Assembly: GCF_035083965.1 (NCBI RefSeq)
Contig: NC_089727.1
Coordinates: 16,072,769 to 16,136,768 of the forward strand
Length of the DNA stretch: 64,000 bases
Source of the DNA: Branchiostoma lanceolatum
Taxonomy: Eukaryota > Chordata > Leptocardii > Amphioxiformes > Branchiostomatidae
Direction: 5' to 3'
Program-made: the position numbers and the translations under genes
Notes under the pieces: model-generated
What the model saw: only the letters and a program-made list of their open reading frames with translations
Databases searched by the model: none
Told to the model about the DNA's origin: nothing
Shown here: positions 25,001 to 37,800 of the stretch, in pieces
How positions within the stretch are numbered: the first letter of the stretch is position 1
Layout: the number at the start of each line of letters is the position of its first letter

Positions 25001-27986
25001 TGCACAGTGACAAATAAAACATTTATTTATTATTATAATGATAGCCTAATCAATTCATCAGAAAGATCTGTGAAAAATATTTACTTTTGTCCATCCCATG
25101 TGTCGATAAGGTTGACCTTCGTAACATCGCCTTTCCCTGTGAAAACTGAGTACACTCCGTCTGTTCCATTGACTTTGCGCTGAAACAAAACAAAACGGCA
25201 GAAATTAATCTTAGCATTCTGTGAGTTGTTCTTTGTTGTATTGGATAAAAGTTTGATTTGCGACAATGACAAAAATTAATCTAAGGTGGCACAGTTTGTA
25301 ACAGCCACCTGGACTACTACCTTTTTTCCAAGGAGGTTAAATTTATATTTCCACAGAAAAGGCAATGCCTCAAAATACTAGTAAGGTAGTTAAACACTAT
25401 CAGTACATCTTTACATCAATGTACAAAAAAATAAAAAGTAAGAACTGAGTCTGTAGTACTTACCCCCATGAACAACCCAAACTCTGCAGACGGTAGGAGA
25501 CCAGGCACAAGCTTGTTGACATCCACGAGGAGTGAGTCGTTGTACCCCCACACCAGCCCTCCTACAGTTAGCTTCATGAACAGTGTCTCCTGGGCCAACC
25601 TCTCGATAATTGACACCAGGTCTTTAACAATGTCTCTCTCATTCTGGATCAGTTCTGCTATGGTCTGTAAAGGAGAAACATGTCTCTCATAAATATTAGT
25701 AGCACATAAAACCTGTATGTATCTATCTGTATAGCTGGTATAACTGTCCTGTGGCATATCACCCTAGCTTCGTAACACACCGGTTTTAAATGGCAACATA
25801 ACCAAAACCAATATGAACAACATCAAGTACACAATGTGGAAACCAAGTAAGGAACCAAGCAAGCAAGCTATTGTAAGCAAGCAAGCCACCAATGATCATT
25901 CAATCAAACACTAACACTGAAATAGTTGTAAAGTTGATTGTTTCGCCGCTGTTATCACAAACTCTGAATGTGTTGATTCTTAGCAAAGTCAAATGTGCAG
26001 CTTAGAATTACGGTACTGCATTTCAATAGGGACTTATAGGAGTTCAGCACGCAAAAGTTTTTACTTGGAGTTATATAAGATGCAACAAGACTGAAAAGTG
26101 TGCACATAGATAGAACTAACTAGTTGTTCAGAATTCCAGAACATTTTAGTTGTTCTATATACTCACGACCAGCGGAATGTTTAAGGAGGTGAATGTGTCG
26201 TTCTCTGGTCCAACTGACATGTTCCTGAGGAAAGTGAAAGTCCTTGGCTGCATGTATGACACAGTTCCATTGTCGTAAAAGGTGATGTTTGTCTTCACTA
26301 CTCTTTCCCTGGGAATTGGATAAAAAGAAACACTGTCAAGTATACTGATACATTTTCAAACAGTCTAATGCTATATACGTACAGAGGTGAAAAGTAGCTT
26401 GAGAAAAATATCTTTCATTTCAAATTCCATGATTCATTTGAAGTTTGTTGTCCAGATATTATGTTGAATAAAGAAATTAAAACTCTCAAAAAATCTTCTT
26501 TTTGGTCTGGAGCATGTTCTACCCTTCAATATTGATAAAAATTTTTTTTTAAATGGCTTAGTGGAGACAAATGGCAATGGAAGTATGGATGTTGATTAAC
26601 AAAACTTACATTCATATACAAAATGTAAAGAATGAATGGCTGAGCCCTAGGGACTCTAGGGACATTGCCAAAAAGATGCACAATTCACGCACACACATGT
26701 TAAGTTAAAATCCTCCCACACCATAAGATGTATAGGGCGGTGCCCATCCCCGTTTCATAGCCCTGGACCACACTGTGGTGCAATCACTGCAGCAGGGGGC
26801 TAGTCCACTGGCAGTGGAGTGTGTTTAACTTCCATATACTGTTTCATAAGTATGTACCATTTTTATAAAGTCTTTGGTATGACTCAATGTGCCTCTTGTC
26901 CAGAGGTGTCCTACCCAGGAGTTGAACTCGGGCCTTCTGGTTCCAAGTAATCAGAACCAGATGTGGTAAGTAACAGAAGCGCAGACCACTAAACCACAGG
27001 GACACCCCTGCACATACATGTAGGATGTTTATACATGTATATAACTTTTCTGAGTCTCTTACGAGTAGGTATATGGTCCTTTCTGTCTGACGGCAGGTTT
27101 CTCCCCCTGTAGCACCTCCTCAGGGTTGAGTAAGTCCCACACCCAGAACTGCATGAAGATCGGTACGGGGATGTCGCTCCATTGCTCGTACAGGTACGAA
27201 CCCTTCTCAATTACCTCATTCTGTAAGGAAACAGGAAACAAGTGTGAGTAAGAGGAAAAGGGCACAGCACATCCTGACTTCCTATATCACTGAGAGTGAC
27301 GACTATCAAAATACTAGTACTGGTTGAATGTTGAAATTTTGGCAGTGGTTTAATGTTCGCAGTTTTGCGGTGACATCTTCACCGCCAACTTAAAACCACC
27401 ATAAAAATGTTTGTTCTATCTTTAATTTTACCCGCATGCCCCATTTCAACGGCGAAGCTACTTGTAAAACCACTGCAAACACGTCATTAATTATCTCCCT
27501 ACCATGAAATTAAATCCCCCGAACTTCACATTTGCAGTGTAGGAGGATTTGTGTCTAATGTCTAATTACTCAATGTGGTTCGCTGGTTGTTTCAAGGACA
27601 TTATATAGGAATCCTCTATATAATGTCCTTGGTTGTTCTGGTGTCGTCTATTGGAGGATCTATTTAACATGGCTGCAAACTTGAGAATGTCAAGGTCATG
27701 AAGAACTTCACATGCAAACATATTCTTTGTGGGAAAATGTCAAAACACCAATAAGTTGAACAAGAAATCAAAGAAACTTACTGGTTGCCTGTAACTTGAA
27801 ACCTTGATACCAATAATCGATGGATCGGTCAAATCAATTAAAGAATCCACTTAAAAACAGCCTTACCTTTTTGATCTGATCGTGCAACAAACTGTCGAAC
27901 AGAAAGATCGCTCCAATCCCCAACCCGAGAAACAGCACACCACACACACCAGTCACCCCCACACACAGCCGCAGAGAACACCGCAT
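19060..27986 (-). CDS. SCARB2: CD36-family lysosomal membrane receptor (LIMP-2 type), 493 aa, with alternative exon 10
   Basis: Two-pass membrane glycoprotein. LIMP-2 carries glucocerebrosidase to lysosomes and transports lipid through a luminal tunnel. Exons (minus strand): 27867-27986, 27063-27220, 26167-26308, 25464-25664, 25085-25179, 24505-24557, 24173-24242, 23407-23582, 22149-22267, then 21699-21772 OR 21046-21119, then 20335-20386, 19786-19938, 19060-19128. With one alternative exon the total is 1482 nt (about 478 aa in human LIMP-2). Features: N-terminal membrane helix (residues 8-31), KGPYTYSERV, several N-glycosylation sites (NITF, NGTV, NMSV, NDTF, NDSL, NISI), CNMINGTDGNFFPPF, a cysteine-rich CYCQNQACLPSG block, GAPVIMSSPHFYLGD, C-terminal helix at about 448-466, and a short tail with DERTNLL. 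That matches the acidic dileucine lysosomal sorting signal of LIMP-2 (DERAPLI), so SCARB2 is preferred over SCARB1 or CD36. Confidence 0.9.
19458..19750 (+). mobile_element. tRNA-derived SINE (family 2) in the last SCARB2-like intron
   Basis: The head has an A box (TGGTGTAGTGGTCGGTGC) and a B box (TTCAAGCCCTGGG). The body matches, in opposite orientation, the copy at 26701-27009. The two copies therefore form a long-range inverted pair within one transcription unit. Confidence 0.8.
21046..21119 (-). other. SCARB2: Mutually exclusive exon 10b of the SCARB2-like gene
   Basis: 74 nt, preceded by TTTTTTCCAG and followed by GTAAGTG; it starts in phase 0 and ends in phase 2. It encodes LTGFPMNVAKRLQINIF followed by VRKVEHI and two bases of the next codon. 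It is homologous to the exon at 21699-21772, and to the single segment found at this point in LIMP-2 and CD36. Confidence 0.85.
21699..21772 (-). other. SCARB2: Mutually exclusive exon 10a of the SCARB2-like gene
   Basis: 74 nt, preceded by ACATATAG and followed by GTAAGTG; same start and end phases as exon 10b. It encodes LSGILLAAGKRLQANIY, then VKKIDHI. About 12 of 25 residues are identical to exon 10b and most other changes are conservative. Its motif resembles the LIMP-2 version, while 10b is somewhat closer to the CD36 version (GF...AKRLQ). Confidence 0.85.
23151..23233. mobile_element. 83-base TAGCCTGG foldback with 9-base target duplication
   Basis: A near-perfect hairpin that starts TAGCCTGGATGCC and ends with its complement, flanked on both sides by ATTCTTCTA. 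It lies in a SCARB2-like intron and belongs with the elements at 8897 and 61838. Confidence 0.88.
26701..27009 (-). mobile_element. tRNA-derived SINE (family 2) in SCARB2-like intron 2
   Basis: Reverse-strand counterpart of the copy at 19458-19750. Its B box region reads GAGTTCAACTCCTGGG on the minus strand. Relative to the host transcript it lies in the sense direction and ends about 50 bases from exon 2. Confidence 0.8.
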
Positions 27987-28827
27987 AGTTTCAGCTACAA
28001 AATCGTCCTGAAATGTGTCCTGTTCTTGCTACATGCTCTCAGAGGTGTAGTCACTATCAGCTTAAACACATGACTGTACGTTAAATAAGGCCGGAAAGAT
28101 AAACAATAGGGGTGAACGTCCGATCGGTGTGTACTACAGGTGAACTTTGGTTACTTCTCGCGCGATGGTGCGCATATCCTGCGGGGCAATATGGACATTC
28201 CCATTTAGCTTTACAGGGGGAATTTCAATTTAGTTATTAAGCTGGAATAACCCCAATAACACATTATCTTATGTGCTTTAATGTCTTAAGATGAAGTTGG
28301 AGAAATATTACTAGTAATGAAACTGTAGTTATTTTTTTATTGTATATAAATTTTTCTCCCATTGTCAAGTGGTATGTTCTAAATGGATGACGTATGAGGT
28401 TAAAGGTCGTCAAATGTCACCCAAAGAATTTTCGGTCATTGATTTTTCGGCTTTTGTCTGTCGACATTTTCCGGTGGATTGTTTTCCCAGGGTGGTTCTT
28501 TGAATCTCCCGTACGACTGTAGTGACAATCATGACCGTGGAGGTTACGGAGAGTTTATGTAGAGAAAGAATCGGGTAGTTTGAAGTGTTTTACCGGTAGA
28601 TCAGGGTGGTAGAAAACGGCGACTTCGCCCCCCTCCCCTGTTTTTTCTCACCCAAGGCCGGGTCGGGATATCTTCAGCTGCCAACAAAGAGCTTTTCACG
28701 CATCGCGGGTTAGCTAGACCGTGCGGTCAAGGGTCCTCCTTGAGCACACAGTTGTCGCATTCATAACTCAATTGCTATTTCGTTGATTGATTAGTAGTGC
28801 AGTGTAGTAGTACTCTGACTGACAGAC
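27987..28827. promoter_or_regulatory. Divergent promoter region between SCARB2-like and lipid phosphatase genes
   Basis: The start codons of the two genes point away from each other with 841 bases between, so both promoters must lie here. The right half is GC-richer (for example 28600-28720). I recognise no TATA box or specific factor site with confidence. Confidence 0.55.
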
Positions 28828-31800
28828 ATGTCTGCAGACGAGATTGAAGAGCCGGTGGTTTCGCGCTCGCGGGCGAGCAAGAGGCAGGGCAAGCCGGGCA
28901 AGGCCGATTCCGACGCCGAGGGAGTTTCGACGGCGTCCGATGAGAAGGGGGAAGACGGGAGAACGGAGAAGAAGAAGGGGAGAGTCGTTCATGCACCGAT
29001 AGGTAAGCTGTGTGCATATTTTATGGGGCATAGCTGAAGCTCTTGGAGATTTGCGGACGCGAGGCTGTCATTAAAACATCAGTCCCATCAATCATTCTTG
29101 TGTTACCCCAGTTGTGGCACCAGATAACACACGGCTTGTAATAGTGCATGATTACATAATGTTACGTTTGGTGTAAGAAGAACGGTACATAACAATGTTC
29201 TAATTTCTGAAAGGCCTTCTATTGTAATTGAAACAAGGCAAATTAAATCAATTAGAAAAATATGTCTTTGTTGATAAGGCAGTCTTTCTTCAACCCCTCA
29301 CACATGTTTTACATGTATGACTATGAGTGTATTGGTTCACCCTCTTTAGAAATTATCATTTGTTTCAACCACTTTGTGCACAACAGTTATACTTATGGCT
29401 TGCCATGTAATCTACAAACCACATTAAACCTTTACCTCATTAGATGGCAATTGTATATAGCTCTCAGTGCAGGACAAACCATGTCACAATGTGAACATTG
29501 TTATACGTGAACAGGGTGAGGTTTCACACAACTTCTCTATTCTTAACTCCTATGTTTGTATCGTTGTGGGCATGTGGTTCTACCACTACCAATGTACAGA
29601 GAAACCAAGTCCTTGGAGAAACAAAAAGGACATGTAGACAGCATTTTTACATTTGTTTGAAACAGTTATAAGAATTGACCCAGATTGCAAACCAGAATTT
29701 TTTGGAGAGTTTTTATCTTTTACATGGTTGAAATCCTGTGCTGAAGTACACATGTAAGGGGATACTCAGTTCACTGCATGCAAAGAAAGTAGGCTCTCCT
29801 GATCAGTTCATCACTCAGAATTCAAATGCCTTCAGGCACTAGGCCATTTCAAAGGAAGACATTTTTTCTCAATCTAAAATCCATGACAACACATTGGCAA
29901 GAGCCCATGAATCTATAACGCATTTTCAGGTGGTTTTGTTGTTGACGTGTCAGTTCTACTGCTGATAATAATTTATATACATACATTTTCAAGGCTCTTC
30001 AGTTCAAAAAGGGCACCCAAACCACTAGATACCTGCACATTTTACCAGTGCTTCTGCTTTCAAGTTGTTCCACTTCAGTACCTGTTCAAGTCTTGTTCAA
30101 GCCCCACCTGTTTCAATTGTTCACCGTTGAAAGAGCCCATTGTCACCACTGCTATTGTCACCGTTACACATATTACGCAAGCAGGCATTACATTCTTCTC
30201 CAGTGAACAGCAATTGCAAGTCAGCAAAAAAGCCCTTCATGTTACATGTAGATGTTTTGTCTGTCCTGTGGGCACTGTCCATCAATGCTTTGTTTGTTTT
30301 GACAATTTCGTTATCTTAGGTTGACCTTAATTACTGTTTTGTGTAACCAGTATTTAGTTGCATGATTAACAACACATGGGGATGATGCATTTAGTGTTCA
30401 TGATCTGTTTTGTGTGAGATTAAAAGATTTGAGTTAGTTTGTTGTTTTGAAAGACAGTACAGCCATTGTTACGAGGGACAGTAAAAAAAGGGCCCAAATG
30501 AGTAGTAATGGAACACAATGAAACCACCTTTTGTAAGGTACATGTACATGTGATTATTATGTTCTGGGACATTCTGCATAGACACTGTGTAATCTTAGAA
30601 CATACACAAAGAGCAGTGGTGAGTAAGTGGTGTTTAATTGTACCAGGCACCCTCAAGTTAGCAAAATAGCATGACTCAGAACACAAGAAAGGATTACAAG
30701 TTTATGACGTGAACCTTTTGTTGTGATATCAGGTATTTTGTCTTGAATAGAATTTGAAAGCTTTAAATAGGATTTGCTAAGGTTTCAGTTCTGTATCAAT
30801 ATATGTGTAGAACATAATGTTTTTGCACAATTACTTGCTGGACAAAAAGGCATGCTTTGGAGGATGATTCGCTTTACTTTTACTTACTTAAAGGTCAAAA
30901 ACCTGTAGGTCAACAGCCACTCAGTACCAGGCACTGGTCAGCAACCTTTGCTAGATGAACCTTGATCTCAAGGCTTGTGTACACTTCTGTGGGCAACCTT
31001 CGATGCTGCTATCTGACTTGTGTTTGATATTACATCAGGCCTTGCATCACTGTTTACATTGTACATGGAGCCTCTAAGGTTACTGCGCTATACCAACCCA
31101 TAACAGACTCAAAATATCATGTTACTGTACCCTGCTTCTGCACATACAAATGTAGTTAAGCATTAAAGATATATGTTACATTAAAAAACGACTTGTTTGT
31201 AGTGTTGTTGTATACACAGAAAAAAAGAAACCCCCTAATTTTTATCAAACATATATGATCTAGGGACGCAATATTTGAACATATACCAAACACATGTAAT
31301 TTTTAGTTCAATGCTGCATCATTTTCCTTTGACATGCAATTTCAAATTCAGTGCTTTGACATCTGTCTTGGACATGTGATTTCAAGTTCAATACCGGTTC
31401 ACATTTTGACATCTTTTATGCCAGACAAGGACATTTAATGTGATTCATATGTTTTTGTACTGTTTAGAAGGCTCATTACCATTTAGCTCAACTAGCAAAC
31501 AGGTGCCTTTGTACAATTGTACATGTGTGTATTCAAAGCAAATGTGCTTAAATCTCTATGCAAATGTCTATTTACAGCCCCAACATGACGAATTGTAGTT
31601 ACTGTACTAACTGCCCCAAATGCTCATCATACAAATTATGTATTTGACGTAGAGCTGTGTATTAGGTACAGGTACACAGGTTAAGGTACAGGTCCGGACC
31701 TGAACCTGTTACAGTGTACCTAAACTACTTGTTCGGAAAATGCTAGATTTTCAATAAGGACAAAAGCATGTTTGAACTGGTAAAAACATAATATTTGATT

Positions 31801-34800
31801 GTGCTAGGTATTATTTTAATGAAAACACAGATGAAAATTTGACTCCAGCCATGCAAATGTGTTTTCTGTGCTTTAGAGTGGCTTAAGTATTAAAATTTCT
31901 TAGTAATTTTATCTGTCGAAGTGGCCATCCCCTGAGTCAGGTCCAGTACACATACAGCAGGGTTAGGTATTTTGGACCTGTACCTAATTGATTGTCTGTA
32001 TCGGTACAGTGTACCGGTACACAGCTGTAATATTTTGACAATTCACAGTCATAATCGTATGAGAATACGTACACTGGTGTAAATGCAGTAGACTGTCAGT
32101 AGCTTGCAAAATTGAGCTTCACACAAAATCACCTGCAATGATTCCACAAGCTGATCAGTACGAATCTATGATAGTATCTTCCATGTTGAATGAGTGAGAG
32201 ACATATTTACATGTAGTTATATCATACTATGCCACCCTTTGTGTTCCAGACAAGTTGGGACCATATGGGCGCTGGATCCGCCACATCCTGCTGGAGTCCA
32301 TCCTGGTAGGCACACCTGTCCTGGTGTCCATACAGGTGAGTCCACAGGTGTCCTGGTCTGTCAATCATATCTGTAACTCCAGACAGTTGCTGTTGTATAT
32401 ATCTAGACAGCATTTTACCAGCTATTTTTCTTCGTAACCCTAGCCACTCGTAATCCTATTATATGAATGATTTCTACTAATGTCTTGTCATAAAAATGAA
32501 GGAATTGAAAACACACCAAATTTCTGGTCTTATACCAAGAGGATCTTAGTATTCTTTAAATCTGATTTTCAATTCAAACTTTAATTTGTTGTACAGCGCT
32601 ACTAGTATGATTGTCAGCAGCATTTGGCAGCGTTCCGTGCCAGGCTGGAGGCCTGCCCGCCTTAGCCCGGGACCTCAACTCCCCCCCCCCCCCTACTTTG
32701 CCCCTGAAGGGGTTATTTGGGGGTAATACCTATGTAGATGTAGCATTTACATGTACAGATGTAACTTGTCGGCATTAGTTTGTCAGCAATAGCATTTTTA
32801 GTTGATGACTGTTAGTATGGAACTGAAAGTGTTTTTTTTACTATTGATGTGTGACCCCCTTCTGATTGCTCCACTGAACCGTTTCATTCCATTCATTTCA
32901 AACACACTCTGTTGCGTTGTTCACAGTACTTGTACAAGCTTTACAAATGCAGTTAACATCATAAGAATGGGTATGCAAATGAGGTAAAAGTCAGTAGAGT
33001 GAACCTTGTTCCACAGGAGTTAGGTTTCAAAACGAGTCAAGTCACTTGGTGTGGCATGGTTGTACAGACCCATTGTTAGTGTGGGAACAGGCATAACGTT
33101 TCAGTTTAATGCATACTCCGTTGTGAAAAGTACATTGTGGGTTACTATTACCTTCCAAATAACGTCTGAATGGCATTAAATGCCATTAATAATGTCTCTG
33201 TGCATGGTCCAGTAGCAAGAAAAAAACCTGGTGTACTCTGGAGCATTAGTCTTGCAAAGAAATAGAACTCAAGTAAAGGTTAAACTTACAGAAGAACAGA
33301 AACACTGTATACATAATCAGAATGCACAAATACTGTAAATACCTTTAAGTTTGCAGTAATTTGATTCTGGGGTAAGGAGAAAATAAAGTGTTCGCTGTGG
33401 TTTTAAGTTAGTGATAGCGCTATAGTCACGTTTCGTACATTTGTTTTAAGTTTACAATGAAGCAGTCACCATGAAAAAAGCGAACATAATACTACCGGGA
33501 AAATATCAAGAATTACAGTAAGCAGACATCCTATTACAGTACACATCTGTTGATCAACGTGATACTTTTTTGTCCACCTGTAGAAATTCCGCACTCCCGC
33601 CCGTACCGCTGCAATGAAGATGATCAGTTTCCTGGGTACAGAAGACTTCTACACTCCACTGGTATTGTGTCTGCTGTGGTACGTGTCTTACAAACATCTT
33701 AGTCACCTCAGGCTTCCTACAGGCTTCTAACAGTGTTTTCACTGAAGGATTGGAAGTTGTAAGTTGAAGACACCCAGAGCATTTTATGAGACTTGAAAAC
33801 TGGAAATATTCTACTTGCTGCAATCTTTATGAAACTGACAATTAATGCCACTGTTTACCACATTTGCGTTCGGATTTCTTATCACAAGTGCGCAAAAACG
33901 GCACAAAAATTATCTACATGATGATCTTTCAGTTTCACGCGCCTACTGTAAATACTATAGATACCATAGCCCCACCCACCTCCGTCAAAACGTAGAAATG
34001 CAAAATCAAAACATAAAAATGCAAATATCTGACGGACATGCAGCCACTCTCTCATTGGTTGAACCGCTAATTGTGATGGACAGCCAGGATCAGTCTATAA
34101 GGGCTTGGATTTTCTATCAGTTCTCACCACACAACGGTATCATATCTTTGCTCATTTAATTTCGATATGTAACGGTACAGTGTTATTGAAACTTACTATG
34201 TGTAAGAATGACTAGAAATTTGAGTTTTCTAAGTCAAGTTTCAAGCCTCATAAAATACTCTGGATGCATTTAAGAAAAAGAAATTGGTTGCCAGAATCCT
34301 AGATCTAAAAAGCCATGTATTTCTAAAGACCATTTATCAAAAAGTGGTGTTTTTTTTTTCCAAACAACATCTGTACGTGCACTTTTAGTGTCATAGTATT
34401 ATATAGTGACATGAATACAAAATGCTGTATGGAAATGGTATAAGATGGTGTAAAGTGAATAACATAAACATGTACATGATAAGCTCTAACTCTGTTTTCT
34501 TCTGTATTTCAGGGTATTAGAATCTCGGCTGGGCCGACTCTATGCTCTGCTTATGGCAATTGGTTTTTATGTTACTGGGTTCTTGAAGGTAAGTGGAACC
34601 AAATATCCTCTCTCCTCCAAGTCTTCTTGCACATTCTTAGTACTGAATCTTCTTAATTAATCAATTCAGATATGTGCTTTTTTTAGTTTTCTGTAGGACA
34701 ATATTGGTTGTGTACTATTGCAATATGCATTGTTGGAAGAGATCATTGCAGGATAATCTACTGTTAGGTTTTTGTAACTGTTACACTCATCCCAGTTTGC

Positions 34801-37800
34801 TCCTTCCAGAACTTCCTGTGTTTGCCACGCCCACCTGTAGATGCTGTGGAGAGTCTAGAGAAAGCCTATGACTGGTAAGTATCTAACCTTCAAGCAGACT
34901 TTATTTTGTTGGTCTTCTACTGTCTATTTTGCATTAGTATCTCTCTCTCTACGTCGATGAAGATTAGACATCCAGGTAATAAGATACGCCAAAAAGCAAT
35001 TACTCAAACAACTGGATATGATTTTTGGAAACGGTCAGACGTTTCAAGTAGCATCCACTACTTTTCGTCAGTGACTGTGAGCAAGATCAGTTGAACAGCA
35101 GGTTTATAACCACGAACTATGAATTGATATGCAAATAAGGAGAAGAATCTAAAAATTTGTCTTCTCCTTATTTGCATATCAATTCATAGTTCGTGGTTAT
35201 AAACCTGCTGTTCAACTGATCTTGCTCACAGTCACTGACGAAAAGTAGTGGATGCTACTTGAAACGCCTGACCGTTTCCAAAAATCATATCCAGTTGTTT
35301 GAGTAATTGCTTTTTGGCGTATCTCTCTCTCTAGTTTAGTAGTATCCAGTATTTCATTATACTGGTGCTGTGGTCCCTGATACGGGTGGGCAGCAGTCGA
35401 CTAGCCTTCACACTGCATTTCCAGTCAGCTCTGTCCACTTTTTTGTGATCCCACTAGAGAGAGATTTAGAAAGGTAGAAAAGGCTGCACAAGACTAACAA
35501 AATGATCCCTGGCTGTTTTTTCTGCTAGGAGATTAGCAAGTATTAGTATTAGCATGGAAAGAGTGGCATTTATTAACCTCACATATAGAAATAACAATCT
35601 TATCAGGTTACCCGGTTCTTAAACATTTTCCCAGGGCAGTTTTCACAAAATGCTTTGTTGTTTGTGTCTACAAAATCAGATGTTCTTGAAATTCACTTCT
35701 TTCCCCAATTGTTTTTATCATAGAATCTTATGACTTTGGTTTTGAAAAATTGTCAGTTATCATAAATGATGCAACATTGCAAAATCATGACTTTTTTCTT
35801 TGCCTCCATTGAAACAGCATTGTGTAGTAAATCATTGTTAGTGTTATCTTTGACATTTACGGGATTTTCCATCACTAAAACGATTATTTGTGTTTCACTG
35901 TTTACATGTCATGATGTTGTTTACCTTTCCACCCCAATATAAACAACATTATTCAATAGTGAAACCTTTGCTCTATGGACAGCACAGTTTTTGTTGGCAC
36001 AACCGCCTACTTACTTTTGTGCCAAGTCACAAGTAAATCATTTAAGCCATTAAGAACACGGTACTTAAACCAAGGACCAAGTGAAGACTAAAGCACAATA
36101 AGTAAATCTGTAGCAGAAACTCACACGAGTATTTTTAATTTCGAGAAAAATGTCTTCATTTATTTCTTGTTCAGCAAAAGGTAGCCGTTTGCATGAAGAG
36201 TAACGCTACTGTGACCCCTGTACCGCCCCTTGAAAGGTCGTAGGTAAATACGACCCCCACACAACGGTTGCCCTCTGCCTTCACAATCTGTTCAAAAGCT
36301 GTTAATGAGTATCCACATGGCATACAACATAGACATTGTAACATTGTCTATGGAGTCTTAACTGTAAAGGAGGCTCACCATTGTGTTAACATGTGAACAT
36401 AGAGATTTATAACATTTAACATATGATTGACCCTCTGCTGTATTCTATAAAGGACTGTTGGTCTAAAATGTTTGAGGGAAAAATTATCATTTTGACCTGT
36501 GTGGGTAGTCCTTTAAAGGTTTTAGCTGCAATTTGCTGATTCCTCATTACAAAGTACAAGTGTATGTTAGAGGCTATATGGTAAAATCTACTAACATAAT
36601 TCCACCAGGATACATAATTCCTCCACCCTGAAAATATACGTCCCAACAGATCTACAACCCAATGTTCCCCAGTATAATGCACTCCTGTATATCTAAACTG
36701 CTGCACTAGAGATATCTCAAACCCACTGTTTTTCAAAGTGGCAGATTTATGTAACCCGGCAGATTAATGTTAATGGAGGTTAGATGTAAGTCCTACAAAG
36801 TGTCTTGAATTGCAGTCCATATGATTAGAGGAGAAAAAATGATGCAAGTATCAAAAGAAGCTGCTATATAACTGCAATATCCACCAAAGTTTAATGGTCT
36901 AGTCATGCACTTAATGATCTTTTGTCAGATGTGCTTGATTAATGTATTCACAGGACAACCAGAAAACAGCACATATGCATTATGACAGAACACTAGTACA
37001 TTGTATGTATGTAACATCCATTAACATTAATCCACCGGGTTACATAAATCCGCCACTTTGAAAAACAGTGGGTTTGAGAGATCTCTAGTGCAGCACCCCT
37101 CAAGTATGCACAGTTCAGATATACAGGAGTGCATCATCTCAGGGGACGTTTGGTTTAAATCTGTTTGAATGAGCCTTTTCAGGGTGGCAGAATCATGTAC
37201 CCTGGTGGAATTATGTTAGTAATGTTAACACAGGTAATGTTGAGAACTCATGTATATTTAATATCATGTTATCATTCCAGGGCATTACCGAGCCATCACT
37301 CCTTGCTGGGGGTCATGCTGCCGTTCTACCTGTGGTTCTACTACTACCTGCACTCCCACATGTCAACCACCTTCCTGGTGGTGCTCTTCTTCATCGTGTG
37401 CATATGTAAGTCTTCCGAAATCTTCTTCAAGTAGTAGTGGTAGCAGCAGTATCCATCAATTGATTATACTGCTGCTGGGGTCCCTGACACATTACAGGGG
37501 TGGGCAGCAGTCGGCTAGTCTTCACACCGCACTTCCAAGTGGTTCTGTCCAGGGGGTTCACACTGGTTAGGCCGCAACATAAGTATGCAGAAAATTTCAT
37601 AGTTTCAGATTTACATTGACGATGAGACATATCAAGCTTTCTTTACACTAAGTGTTCCTATCTACATTGTGACAAACATGCCTGCTGTTTTTTGAAGAGC
37701 AATTCAGTCCTATGATTGTGAAGCTGGCCATTGTAGTGCAGGACAGTGCCTGTTTGTTGTGAAGTGTAGTTAGAATACAAGGTCTCTGGAAACACTTGAT

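Noticed and set aside
33845-34159. 104-codon plus-strand frame within the phosphatase gene
   Set aside because: Lies in an intron, has no splice phase match to neighbours and no recognisable domain.
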